DNA of 64,000 bases from Kosakonia sacchari (GTDB lineage: Bacteria > Pseudomonadota > Gammaproteobacteria > Enterobacterales > Enterobacteriaceae): the NCBI GenBank assembly GCA_900109485.1, contig FOAY01000004.1, forward strand, positions 372,001 to 436,000, written 5' to 3'. Each line of letters begins with the position of its first letter. The stretch's first letter is position 1. Both the position numbers and the translations under genes were made by a program. Positions 1 to 7,186 of this stretch are shown piece after piece. The notes beneath the pieces were generated by a model. That model was not told where the DNA came from and did no database searches. It saw only the letters and a program-made list of their open reading frames with translations.

Positions 1-32
1 TTCTCAATTTTTTGCTATTAGGAATAGAATTT

Positions 33-1319
33 ATGGAAAATTTAAAAATTGAAAATTTTCTTTCTATACAAAAAATAGATATCACCTTAAAGAAAATTAA
101 TATTTTTATTGGCCCTCAAGCACAAGGGAAAAGCGTAATTGCAAAACTCATAAAATATTTCAAAGATTATCCAACAAACGTCATTCGACATGTGTCCGAT
201 GGTAAAACTAAAAGAGATATACTTAAAGAAGAAAAGATAAGATTCATTAAGATATTCCCTCAACAATACTGGAGCAATGATTGTTTCAAAATTACTTATT
301 CAAATAAGCATTATAGTATTGAGATTTCTAATAATGAAAAGCAGAAGTTCAGCATTACGATTTCGGAAAGGCTAACAAAAACAATACAGAAACTACGGCT
401 TGTACTAAAAAAAGATAATGATATGCCAATTGAGGCACCGATTAATAGCACCATAGAAAGACGAAAAAAGAAAGATGTCGATCAAGAATTGCGCAAAGTT
501 CTCTGCCAAGAACTATTCTCCACAAGTGACATAAAAATTGAAAGCGTTATGTATATTCCTGCTGGTAGGTCATTTTTCGCCAACTTGCAAAAGAATGTAT
601 TTTCCTTCCTGTCAAGCAGTATCGAAATTGACTATTTCCTGACTGAATTTGGTGCTATTTATGAACAAACAAAAAAAATAATGTCGCAAAGAGTTTTATC
701 CGAATTTCTTCAAAAAGAAGTACCATCCTCTGTAAATAAACTTGTGGAAACCTTAATTTGCGGTAAGTACATTTCTGAAAAAGGAGAGGATTTTATTAAG
801 GACAATTCAAAAAAAATCAATTTAAATAACTCCAGCTCAGGGCAACAAGAATCCTTACCGATGGCGTTAATGTTATCAACCTGGCCGTATCTGGCTTCTA
901 ATTATGAAAGAAGTTTCATAATAGAAGAACCAGAAGCACATCTCTTCCCTTCTGCGCAATCAATCGTAGTATCACTGATAGCAGCCGCATACAACAAAGC
1001 AGAAAATTTCTGTAGCTATACCATAACAACTCATAGCCCATATATTTTGAGTGCATTAAACAATCTCATCCAAGCTGGGAACACCTTACGGTCAATTTCA
1101 AAAGATAATTTACATTTAAAGGAAGAATTATTTAAAATTGTTCCAGAAAGCCAAATCGTTAATTTTGATGATGTTACTGCCTATATGGTAAATAATGGTA
1201 AGCTGATCAATATCATAGATCATGAACTTAAAATTTTAGACGCAAATGAAATAGATAGAATATCATCAGTATTTTCTGACACCTTCGATAAACTCATTGA
1301 AATGGAATGCTGTCAATAA
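33..1319 (+). CDS. SMC/OLD-like AAA ATPase, candidate defence protein
   Basis: This 428-residue P-loop ATPase belongs to the ABC/SMC-like AAA_15/AAA_21 class found in OLD-type and defence ATPases. Walker A is GPQAQGKS (residues 27-34), a signature-like SSSGQQ lies near 267-272, Walker B IIEEPEAHLFP is near 296-306, and a TTHSPYIL switch-histidine motif follows. Between Walker A and the signature is about 230 residues of charged, Lys-rich insert. The ATG at 33 is chosen because AGGA lies 9 bases upstream; an in-frame TTG at 12 has no such site. The stop is followed at once by the next gene, whose Shine-Dalgarno overlaps this stop, so the pair is probably translationally coupled. Base composition is much more AT-rich than the backbone to the right, which suggests transfer. 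The family call is firm. The defence role is inferred from the pairing and the island context. Confidence 0.8.
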   Translation: MENLKIENFLSIQKIDITLKKINIFIGPQAQGKSVIAKLIKYFKDYPTNVIRHVSDGKTKRDILKEEKIRFIKIFPQQYWSNDCFKITYSNKHYSIEISNNEKQKFSITISERLTKTIQKLRLVLKKDNDMPIEAPINSTIERRKKKDVDQELRKVLCQELFSTSDIKIESVMYIPAGRSFFANLQKNVFSFLSSSIEIDYFLTEFGAIYEQTKKIMSQRVLSEFLQKEVPSSVNKLVETLICGKYISEKGEDFIKDNSKKINLNNSSSGQQESLPMALMLSTWPYLASNYERSFIIEEPEAHLFPSAQSIVVSLIAAAYNKAENFCSYTITTHSPYILSALNNLIQAGNTLRSISKDNLHLKEELFKIVPESQIVNFDDVTAYMVNNGKLINIIDHELKILDANEIDRISSVFSDTFDKLIEMECCQ

Positions 1320-1329
1320 GGAGAGTAAA

Positions 1330-1767
1330 ATGTGCTTAAAGTGTCAGGGTACAACAAAAAACAAAAAAATTGTTCTCTCGGAAAAAGGAACAGCCACACA
1401 GTTAACTGTGAACAACGAAGAAGCATTAGAAACAACTCATAAACTTATTGATGGGTGTGTAATTGTAAATGGTGAAAGATGTGATCATTATCTAAAGATT
1501 TTGAATGGAGATAAAATATCACATCTTTTTGTTGAACTTAAAGGAAGTGATGTCGAGAAAGCAGCCAGACAAATAACTACCACAATAAAATCAGGTTGTA
1601 CCCCCATCGATAAAAACGAGCAAAAATATGCAGCCATCGTCAGCACAAGAAATCCTTTAAGTTCTACTGAAACGGCCAAAATAAAGAAAAAGATGCTCAA
1701 AGAAGAGAAAGTATTTCTTCACTTTTATAAAATGAAAGCACAAGAAAAAATAAGTAAGTTTTCTTAA
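1330..1767 (+). CDS. small PD-(D/E)XK nuclease-like partner protein
   Basis: This is a 145-residue protein with no family I can name. The start at 1330 follows AAGGAG at 1318-1323, which overlaps the ATPase stop; an upstream in-frame ATG at 1297 lies inside the ATPase gene and is less likely. It opens with a CxxC (MCLKC). Residues 44-82 read like a PD-(D/E)XK core: Asp52 after a short strand, then HLFVELKG giving Glu69-x-Lys71, then a helix with Gln81 (AARQI). These are the expected spacings of that nuclease fold. The C-terminal third is Lys-rich. As partner of the ATPase it could be the effector of a two-gene defence system, by analogy with Septu or PARIS, where an ATPase is paired with a nuclease. 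The fold is inferred from a few residues only. Confidence 0.6.
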   Translation: MCLKCQGTTKNKKIVLSEKGTATQLTVNNEEALETTHKLIDGCVIVNGERCDHYLKILNGDKISHLFVELKGSDVEKAARQITTTIKSGCTPIDKNEQKYAAIVSTRNPLSSTETAKIKKKMLKEEKVFLHFYKMKAQEKISKFS

Positions 1768-1823
1768 TGTTAATAAGATAAGCCCTGTTGATGGACTGAC
1801 CCCATAAAGTTGGACAGTTCATG

Positions 1824-2609
1824 TTAAGCGGCTTTCAGGGCCTGGGTTCGGTACTCTACCGGACTCAGGCCTTTTAATTTCAGGCTTATCCGCTTGTTGT
1901 TGTAGTAACAGATGTATTCCTCTATCGCCTTTCTCAGTTCGTTGACACTGTCCCACCTGCTCAGATAAAAACACTCCGATTTCAGCGTACCGAAGAAGTT
2001 CTCCATCACTGCATTATCCAGGCAGTTTCCTTTGCGCGACATACTTTGTGTCATGCCCCGCGCCTTTAACTTTGCCTGATAGCCTGCCATCCGATACTGC
2101 CAGCCCTGATCCGAGTGCAGAAGGGGGGTATCTTCCGGGCTCAGCTTTGAGAAGGCTTTGCTCAGCATGGTATTTACCATCGCCATCACCGGCTTTTCTG
2201 ACAGGCTGTATGAGATGATTTCCCGGTTAAACAGATCGAGAACCGGCGACAGGTACAGCTTTTTACCCTGTACCGGGAACTCTGTTACATCCGTAACCCA
2301 TTTTTCATTGGCTTTTGAGGCACCGAAGTTCCGGCTCAGGATATTGGGCGCTGCCTTGCCCGTTTCCCCTTTCCAGGCACGATATTTCTTCACCCTTATC
2401 AGAGACCGGAGCAACAGCTCTCCCATCAGCCGCTGCACTGTTTTATGGTTTACCAGCAGCCCCTGTTTTCTCAGTGAGAGTGTGATCCTGCGGTAACCAT
2501 AACGCCCTTTGTGCCAGTGGTATATCTCTCTGATTTTGTCTTTCAGCCCGGCATGCCTGTCCACTCGCTTCAGCGCATTCATATTGTGATACCACGTGCT
2601 GCGGGACAT
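1824..2609 (-). CDS. IS150-group transposase OrfB (DDE integrase domain)
   Basis: This is the catalytic part of the IS3-type transposase, 261 residues from the first ATG. The open frame continues upstream through the A5 run at 2682-2686, so the real product is probably an OrfAB fusion made by -1 frameshifting (about 455 residues). The residues resemble E. coli InsK of IS150: HHxxK-like RGRYGYRR, then the DDE triad within WVTDVTEF, LHSDQGWQY and NAVMENFFGTLKSE, ending in the usual YYNNKRISLKLKGLSPVEYR. All three acidic residues are present and no frame break is seen, so it should be active. Confidence 0.9.
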   Translation of the reverse strand: MSRSTWYHNMNALKRVDRHAGLKDKIREIYHWHKGRYGYRRITLSLRKQGLLVNHKTVQRLMGELLLRSLIRVKKYRAWKGETGKAAPNILSRNFGASKANEKWVTDVTEFPVQGKKLYLSPVLDLFNREIISYSLSEKPVMAMVNTMLSKAFSKLSPEDTPLLHSDQGWQYRMAGYQAKLKARGMTQSMSRKGNCLDNAVMENFFGTLKSECFYLSRWDSVNELRKAIEEYICYYNNKRISLKLKGLSPVEYRTQALKAA

Positions 2610-2662
2610 CCCGGCTGCACGCAGAAGGTCACTGAGCGCGTGTCTGTGCCTTAGCTCGCTGA

Positions 2663-3187
2663 TTATTGCGGCTTTCTGCCGTTTTTCTCGCTTTGAACTA
2701 AGGCCTTCAGCTTTTTTAAGTAAGCATTCTCTGCCCGCAGGTAACGGAGTTCAGCCCGCAGCTCTTCGGGAGATAACTTTTCCAGTGCAGCATCAGTAAG
2801 TGGAGGTGTTTTTTTGGGTTTTGTCATATCCCTGATCCGGCCAGGTTTTATGCCCAGAAGTCCTTTCTCACCTGCGTCTTTGTAGACATTCAGCCAGTGA
2901 CGGACAACGGTTTCATTTGAGATATTAAACCGTGCAGCAACCTCACGCATTGAAAGTTCTTCATCGAGAGCAGTCCGGACAACAGTCATCCGGAACGCCG
3001 GAGAATGGCGGTCATTTTTCCGGGTAATACCATCAAGACCGTGGAGTTGCCAGGCTCTTACCCAGCGTCGCACTGATGTTCTTTCAACACCAAAACGTTC
3101 AGCGGTACGGTGTGTTCCATCTTTTCCGGCGAGGTAGTGATTAACTACAGCTAATCTGGTTTCGAGGGAATATTTTGGCTTTGCCAT
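2663..3187 (-). CDS. IS150-group OrfA (helix-turn-helix end-binding protein)
   Basis: This 174-residue protein resembles InsJ of IS150. The ATG at 3187 follows AAGGTG nine bases upstream; the longer frame to 3220 would start inside the terminal repeat. There are two helix-turn-helix segments, one around residues 8-50 (RLAVVNHYLAGKDGTHRTAERFG) and one around 75-105 (MREVAARFNISNETVVRHW). A leucine-zipper-like coil (ELRAELRYLRAENAYLKKLKAL) follows near the C terminus. It binds the IS ends and, read alone, usually tempers transposition. The A5 slippery stretch is 20-25 bases before its stop, so part of the ribosomes would pass into OrfB. Confidence 0.88.
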   Translation of the reverse strand: MAKPKYSLETRLAVVNHYLAGKDGTHRTAERFGVERTSVRRWVRAWQLHGLDGITRKNDRHSPAFRMTVVRTALDEELSMREVAARFNISNETVVRHWLNVYKDAGEKGLLGIKPGRIRDMTKPKKTPPLTDAALEKLSPEELRAELRYLRAENAYLKKLKALVQSEKNGRKPQ

Positions 3188-3256
3188 AAAAAACTGCACC
3201 TTACTCAGTTGGGTGTCCAACTTTTGGGGTGCAGTCCATGACCAATGGCAGGGCTG

Positions 3257-3448
3257 TTAAATAATTTTTTTGTTTTTTAACCTTATTAATTCATTTTTAC
3301 CTAATGTTTTGAGCCAGTTCCCCAAACTCATCCCCGCGTCCTTTGCAGCCGCTTCAAACTGTGCTTTCAGTTCCGGCGTTATCCTAATTTGAAATGTGGG
3401 AGCTTTGCCGCATTTTGACTGATTAGTGTCACGTTTAGCTTTTGTCAT
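3257..3448 (-). CDS. ribbon-helix-helix DNA-binding protein
   Basis: This is a 63-residue basic protein with one ribbon-helix-helix domain. FQIRITPELKAQFEAAAKDAG is the strand plus first helix (about residues 19-39), followed by MSLGNWLKTLGKNELIRL. It resembles the Arc/HicB-antitoxin-like small proteins of mobile regions. The ATG at 3448 has AGG eight bases upstream; a GTG at 3478 in the same frame is less well placed. It stops 18 bp from the IS right end. No toxin partner is adjacent on the same strand, so the insertion may have separated it from one. Alternatively it acts as a stand-alone repressor of the divergent symE-like gene, 136 bp away. The function is not known. Confidence 0.65.
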   Translation of the reverse strand: MTKAKRDTNQSKCGKAPTFQIRITPELKAQFEAAAKDAGMSLGNWLKTLGKNELIRLKNKKII

Positions 3449-3584
3449 GTACGTACCTAAAGCATAATCTTTAACCACTCAGGCACGTCCCCTGGCATAA
3501 GTCGTCCTGACATTTAAACGCTCTCGCCAGGTACTTGCGATACCAGACGAGAGCTAACCATCCCCAACTATCAAGGAGTTGATA

Positions 3585-3893
3585 ATGGCTGATCCGCATT
3601 CTACCCCAGACTTTACGCCCACCGGAACCGAGCACAGTGTAATTGTGCGCTATCGCCCGAATCAGGGCGACACCAGTACGCCGTGCATTACGCTTTCCGG
3701 CAAGTGGCTGCGCGATGCCGGGTTTGATACCGGGCAACATCTGCTGGTGAAAGTGATGCAGGGTTGCATTGTGCTGACCAAACACAGTGAGAAGGAAGAG
3801 TGGCTGGCAAGCGAGCTGGATAAAACCCGCAAGCAACTCAGGGAAGTGAAAAGCGTCATGAAAAAGGCGTATCTGCAATCAAAGCCTAACTGA
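3585..3893 (+). CDS. symE: SymE-family type I toxin-like protein
   Basis: This 102-residue protein carries the SymE core: PCITLSGKWLRDAGFDTGQHLLVKVMQGCIVLT (in part), an AbrB-like swapped-hairpin fold. It ends in a charged helix (residues 66-98). E. coli SymE is an SOS-induced RNA-associated toxin held down by the cis-antisense RNA SymR. AAGGAG at 3573-3578 sets the ATG at 3585. I could not find a convincing LexA box (CTG-N10-CAG) in the 140 bp upstream, nor can I define a SymR. Many chromosomal SymE relatives lie in restriction/defence islands, which fits the neighbourhood. The family call is good; toxicity and antisense control are inferred. Confidence 0.75.
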   Translation: MADPHSTPDFTPTGTEHSVIVRYRPNQGDTSTPCITLSGKWLRDAGFDTGQHLLVKVMQGCIVLTKHSEKEEWLASELDKTRKQLREVKSVMKKAYLQSKPN

Positions 3894-4003
3894 GCGCCCT
3901 TTCTCCTTTATCTTCATAGCGGTTGCGCTAATGAAATGCAGTGTGAGTATCTGGCATACTGCATAGCTTATTCAGCAATCAGAACGCATATCGCGGAGGC
4001 AGC

Positions 4004-5032
4004 ATGGCAGATGAACGCTTAACCCAATCCCCGGCAGGTGAATTTATCATGTTCGCCAGCGGTGACGGGAAAGTACGCATTGAATGCCGCTTTGAAAGCG
4101 ATACGCTGTGGCTTTCTCAGGCGATGATCTGCGAACTTTATGGCAAAGCTAAAGCAACTATCAGCGGACACATAAAGAACATCTTTGAAGATGGCGAACT
4201 GGCTGAAAATTCAGTTGTTCGGTTTTACCGAACAACTGCAAATGATGGAAAATCTTATAATGTTCAATATTTTAACCTTCCTCTGATACTTGCCATCGGC
4301 TACCGCGTTCGCTCCACCCGGGGCACACAGTTCCGCCAGTGGGCAACCCAGACGCTCCAGGAATACTTGATTAAAGGTTTTGTGATGGACGACGAGCGGC
4401 TGAAAAACCCGCCAGTTGGTTCTTCTGCTGTGCCTGATTATTTCGATGAGATGCTGGAACGCATCCGCGATATTCGGGCCAGTGAGCGCCGGGTATATTT
4501 ACGGGTTCGGGAGATCTTTGCGTTAGCCGCCGATTACCAGCCGTCACTCAAAGAAACGACGCTATTTTTTCAGACTATCCAGAACAAATTACATTTTGCC
4601 TGTACCGGCCTTACCGCTGCTGAGCTTATTCATCAGCGAGCTGATGCTCGTCAGCCCAATATGGGATTAACCAGCTATAAAGGTGAAGAGGTGCGCAAAA
4701 GCGACGTGACGGTGGCAAAAAATTACCTCAACCAGAATGAGGTTAGCGAACTCAACCGCGTGGTTAATATGTGGCTGGACTTTGCCGAAGACCAGGCCCG
4801 CCGTCGTCAGCAGGTATTTCTGCGTGACTGGCAGTTAAAGCTGGATCAATTTCTGCAGTTCAACGACCGTGATGTTCTGCAAGATGCAGGAAAAATAAGT
4901 AAAAAAGCAGCAGATGAAAAAGCACAAACGGAATACGTCCAGTTTGCTGAGCAACAGCGGCGCTTAAAAGAGTCGGAAGGAGAGAAAAACATCGCTGATT
5001 TACTTCCGTGGAGTAAAAAGCCACGTAAATAG
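4004..5032 (+). CDS. rhuM: RhuM-family protein
   Basis: This 342-residue protein has the whole-length RhuM pattern first noted in Salmonella pathogenicity island 3. The N-terminal part recognises or resembles a KilA-N/Bro-type DNA-binding region (TLWLSQAMICELYGKAKATISGHIKNIFEDGEL, in part). NVQYFNLPLILAIGYRVRS and RGTQFRQWATQTLQEYLIKGFVMDDERL (in part) follow, then a helical C-terminal half ending in Lys/Arg. The start follows GGAGG at 3993-3997. The biochemical role of the family is not established. It is common in genomic islands and often beside restriction or toxin-antitoxin genes. It stands alone, 110 bp after the symE-like gene. No signal peptide or membrane segment is visible. Confidence 0.8.
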   Translation: MADERLTQSPAGEFIMFASGDGKVRIECRFESDTLWLSQAMICELYGKAKATISGHIKNIFEDGELAENSVVRFYRTTANDGKSYNVQYFNLPLILAIGYRVRSTRGTQFRQWATQTLQEYLIKGFVMDDERLKNPPVGSSAVPDYFDEMLERIRDIRASERRVYLRVREIFALAADYQPSLKETTLFFQTIQNKLHFACTGLTAAELIHQRADARQPNMGLTSYKGEEVRKSDVTVAKNYLNQNEVSELNRVVNMWLDFAEDQARRRQQVFLRDWQLKLDQFLQFNDRDVLQDAGKISKKAADEKAQTEYVQFAEQQRRLKESEGEKNIADLLPWSKKPRK

Positions 5033-5394
5033 TGGAAGATTTTATTTTCAATAATACAACAGATAAAGAGATAATCAGGATTCATATATATCATAAAATT
5101 GATTTTTATTTTTACACTCTCGATTGTCAATCGGAGGTATAAAATACTCCCGAAATGTTATGTTCATCAGTTTGTTATAATCACGACCCTGTTTTTTCAA
5201 ACGCATAAAAATATGACCAGCATTCGCCAAACGCGCCCGGCCAGAAAGACGAACCCCGTAGCATAAACCTCACCAACGTTACCCGCGCAGAAAACAACCA
5301 ATATCGGGCACCACCGTGATTTATCACTCAGGGCGTTCAGGAGTAACATAGGCACTCCAAAAACCAATAGATAACCACCAACAGACAACAACCG
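5033..5394. other. intergenic region after rhuM
   Basis: This is 362 bp without a supported gene. The left half is AT-rich; a TTATAAT -10-like sequence lies near 5174-5180. The right half is of normal composition. Short open frames here on the minus strand lack a ribosome site and look like chance. No inverted repeat good enough for a terminator was seen. Confidence 0.4.
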
Positions 5395-5676
5395 ATGAAA
5401 CGCTCACTTTTTATCGTCGCCACCGTTTTTTACTTCAACACCACTTTTGCCGCAGCACCGTTACCGAAAGATGTCAGTGATTTCCGCACGCTTGCCGAGC
5501 AGTGCGAACATTTTGCCAGCGAACAGGACAGCGATCTCGATGAGCAACAGCAAAAAGCGCTGGATGCCAGCCTTGAAGCTACCTGCGGCAAAGCCGTGGT
5601 TCAGCTCAAAACGTTACGGGAAAAGTATAAAAACGACGAGGAATTAATGAAGGTCATTAATGCCTATGATTTTTGA
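5395..5676 (+). CDS. small exported protein of unknown function
   Basis: This is a 93-residue protein I do not recognise. It starts with a clear Sec signal peptide (KR, then FIVATVFYF, then NTTFAAA; likely cut around residue 20). A mature domain of about 73 residues follows, acidic and helical (EQDSDLDEQQQKALDASLEATC), with two cysteines (Cys37 and Cys64) that could form a disulphide in the periplasm. The ATG at 5395 has only a weak upstream site. It lies alone between rhuM and the LuxR-type regulator on the opposite strand. The size and composition recall small periplasmic lysozyme-inhibitor or stress proteins, but there is no motif to support that. Confidence 0.6.
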   Translation: MKRSLFIVATVFYFNTTFAAAPLPKDVSDFRTLAEQCEHFASEQDSDLDEQQQKALDASLEATCGKAVVQLKTLREKYKNDEELMKVINAYDF

Positions 5677-5780
5677 TTGTCTCTGCTGGTGTGACTACAT
5701 CATGAAAGGTGCCAACAGAATCTCCTGGTACATTGTAGCGGCAGTGCGCCAGGCGACCTGAACTGTTTTGCGAAGAAGGC

Positions 5781-6410
5781 TTATTGCATATGCGTTAACA
5801 AATGTCGGGTAGGGGGAGCAGAGAGTGTGTAGCGCGTCGGGGACCTGACCATTTTCAATTCGTTGCTGTCTTTACGCTCCTGAAAGGTAGCCTCCGGTAC
5901 AACTTTACCGGCAATACAGCAAAAACAGTCATTCCAGTTATTGTAGATCTGGATCAGTTCCGCGACGCTGTTTAACCCGAGTTTCCGCAGGATCGCGTTT
6001 TTGTAATTACTGACGATTTTCTTATCCAAACCGAGCGCTTGCGCAATGTCATCACCCGCCTGGTAATCCAGCAGCATGAGTAAAATCTTATGTTCCGTTT
6101 TATTCAGGTGAATTTCCCGGGTGATATCAAACTTTGTTTTTCCTTTCAATAGTTTAATGGTTTTCTTAAGCTCATGCTTCAGAAAAGACAAAGAGGAAGA
6201 TTTATCCACTTTTATAAATCGTGAACATATAAACGAAGGAAAACTTTTTTCTTCACTCAGGATTAAAATGAGTTTATCAACGCTAAAGAATAATATTTGT
6301 TCATCCCCACGATCGTACGCAATCAATGTATGTGTTGCGCAAGGATTAATCGCTTTGAGCAGTATATCCATGCCCATCACAAAGTAACTATCCTTTGAGA
6401 TGATATACAT
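5781..6410 (-). CDS. LuxR-family transcriptional regulator
   Basis: This 209-residue regulator has a C-terminal LuxR/FixJ helix-turn-helix (about residues 102-157: LNKTEHKILLMLLDYQAGDDIAQALGLDKKIVSNYKNAILRKLGL, in part). The N-terminal 95 residues resemble a receiver-like or RcsA/BglJ-type domain rather than a known ligand pocket, and no phospho-acceptor Asp pattern is obvious. About 50 residues trail after the HTH, which is unusual because the domain normally ends the protein; this tail is basic and may be a late addition. GGGAGG six bases upstream sets the ATG at 6410. It faces a 720-bp AT-rich region, so it may act on itself or on the leader ORF and abrB beyond. The target is unknown. Confidence 0.75.
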   Translation of the reverse strand: MYIISKDSYFVMGMDILLKAINPCATHTLIAYDRGDEQILFFSVDKLILILSEEKSFPSFICSRFIKVDKSSSLSFLKHELKKTIKLLKGKTKFDITREIHLNKTEHKILLMLLDYQAGDDIAQALGLDKKIVSNYKNAILRKLGLNSVAELIQIYNNWNDCFCCIAGKVVPEATFQERKDSNELKMVRSPTRYTLSAPPTRHLLTHMQ

Positions 6411-7132
6411 ATTCAGCCTCCCGATAAGGTTATTTCTCGCCTCGTCCACATGACTGATACGTTTGTCAGAGTAATGTTAACGTTTGCCGCAGGATTTACC
6501 TTTCGCATTGAAAAACAAAGGTTTTCAACCCATCACATTATTTTATTAATAAATAATGCCATTAGGTATTCTGATCTACCGTCTCGCCTGAACCCTCTGA
6601 GTTGTTAACAATACATTATATTTCCGTTAAAAACTTCGCAAGCTAATCGGTAAAATAAAACGAAAAAAATAACTGGAATATATCAATGCAATGCACTATG
6701 AGAACCGAAACACTTATTCATACGGAATCTTGTAACACCGTATTAATTAACAGGTTGATTAACATATCTTAATTATTAAAAAAGAAAAAAAGGGATGAAG
6801 GGAAAATTTTATTTTCTAATTTTTGCTACCCGTCGAATAGTCACCTACTAAAATTAGTTATCTTTTTCTTAATAGCAAGAATACCAATCATGTTTTAGGA
6901 TTTTTCATGTGGCAAGTCAGTGATTAAGAAATTAATTAACAATTGCAGATTACACAAAGCTGACAAACGCCGTTGTTAATCTGCTTCTTAAATTTCCCCT
7001 GTAATATTAATGTAATATAAAAAAGCGAACTGTGCTGCACAGTGCCAGATGAAAGATTGCACCGCCCGAAGAGAACGCTTACATTCGAAAGACATGCCTT
7101 GCTTTTCAAACTGTTATTCTTCGGGGAGTGTT
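6411..7132. other. long AT-rich intergenic region
   Basis: This is about 720 bp without a supported gene. The first 600 bp are strongly AT-rich with many A and T tracts, the composition expected for H-NS binding. Near the right end, 7029-7043 is a short inverted repeat (ACTGTG-CTG-CACAGT). TAATATAAA-like -10 sequences lie just before it, around 7011-7022, and probably belong to the promoter of the leader ORF and abrB. The left end holds the promoter of the LuxR-type gene. Confidence 0.5.
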
Positions 7133-7142
7133 ATGTCTTTCG
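7086..7142 (+). promoter_or_regulatory. perfect inverted repeat that could mask a start codon
   Basis: CGAAAGACAT at 7086-7095 is repeated inverted as ATGTCTTTCG at 7133-7142. In RNA the ten base pairs would enclose the start codon of the leader ORF at 7133, with its GGGGAG site (7123-7128) in the loop. This is seen directly in the sequence. That it controls translation is inference; a DNA-binding site is the alternative. Confidence 0.45.
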
Positions 7143-7186
7143 CTGATCCTACAGTTATCACTGTCACTCATCCGGAGTGCTGCTGA
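7133..7186 (+). CDS. 17-residue leader ORF coupled to abrB
   Basis: This short frame of 17 codons has a strong GGGGAG site five bases before its ATG. Its product ends in ...THPECC. The stop TGA overlaps the ATG of the following membrane protein (TGATG at 7184-7188). That protein has no good ribosome site of its own, so translation of the large gene probably depends on this ORF. The start codon sits in one arm of the 7086-7142 inverted repeat. The two terminal cysteines and the Thr/Val-rich run are notable, but I cannot tie them to a known attenuation system. Confidence 0.5.
   Translation: MSFADPTVITVTHPECC

Larger units (their letters stand above)
1792..3238 (-). mobile_element. IS3-family insertion sequence, IS150 group
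   Basis: This is a complete element of 1447 bp. The ends are imperfect inverted repeats: the left end starts TGGACTGACCCC and the right end, read inward, starts TGGACTGCACCCC; both continue into a shared AAAGTTGGACA block. TGA at 1789-1791 is repeated at 3239-3241, a 3-bp target duplication as expected for the family. Two overlapping minus-strand frames encode OrfA and OrfB. They can be joined by a -1 frameshift on an A5 run (plus-strand T run 2682-2686). The intact frames and matching duplication suggest a recent or still functional insertion. I cannot name the exact IS. Confidence 0.9.

Noticed and set aside
3449-3584. LexA box controlling the symE-like gene.
   Set aside because: No CTG-N10-CAG spacing was found in the upstream region.
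5197-5391. A 64-codon hydrophobic frame on the minus strand between rhuM and the small exported protein.
   Set aside because: No start signal, and it lies over the probable promoter of the gene at 5395.
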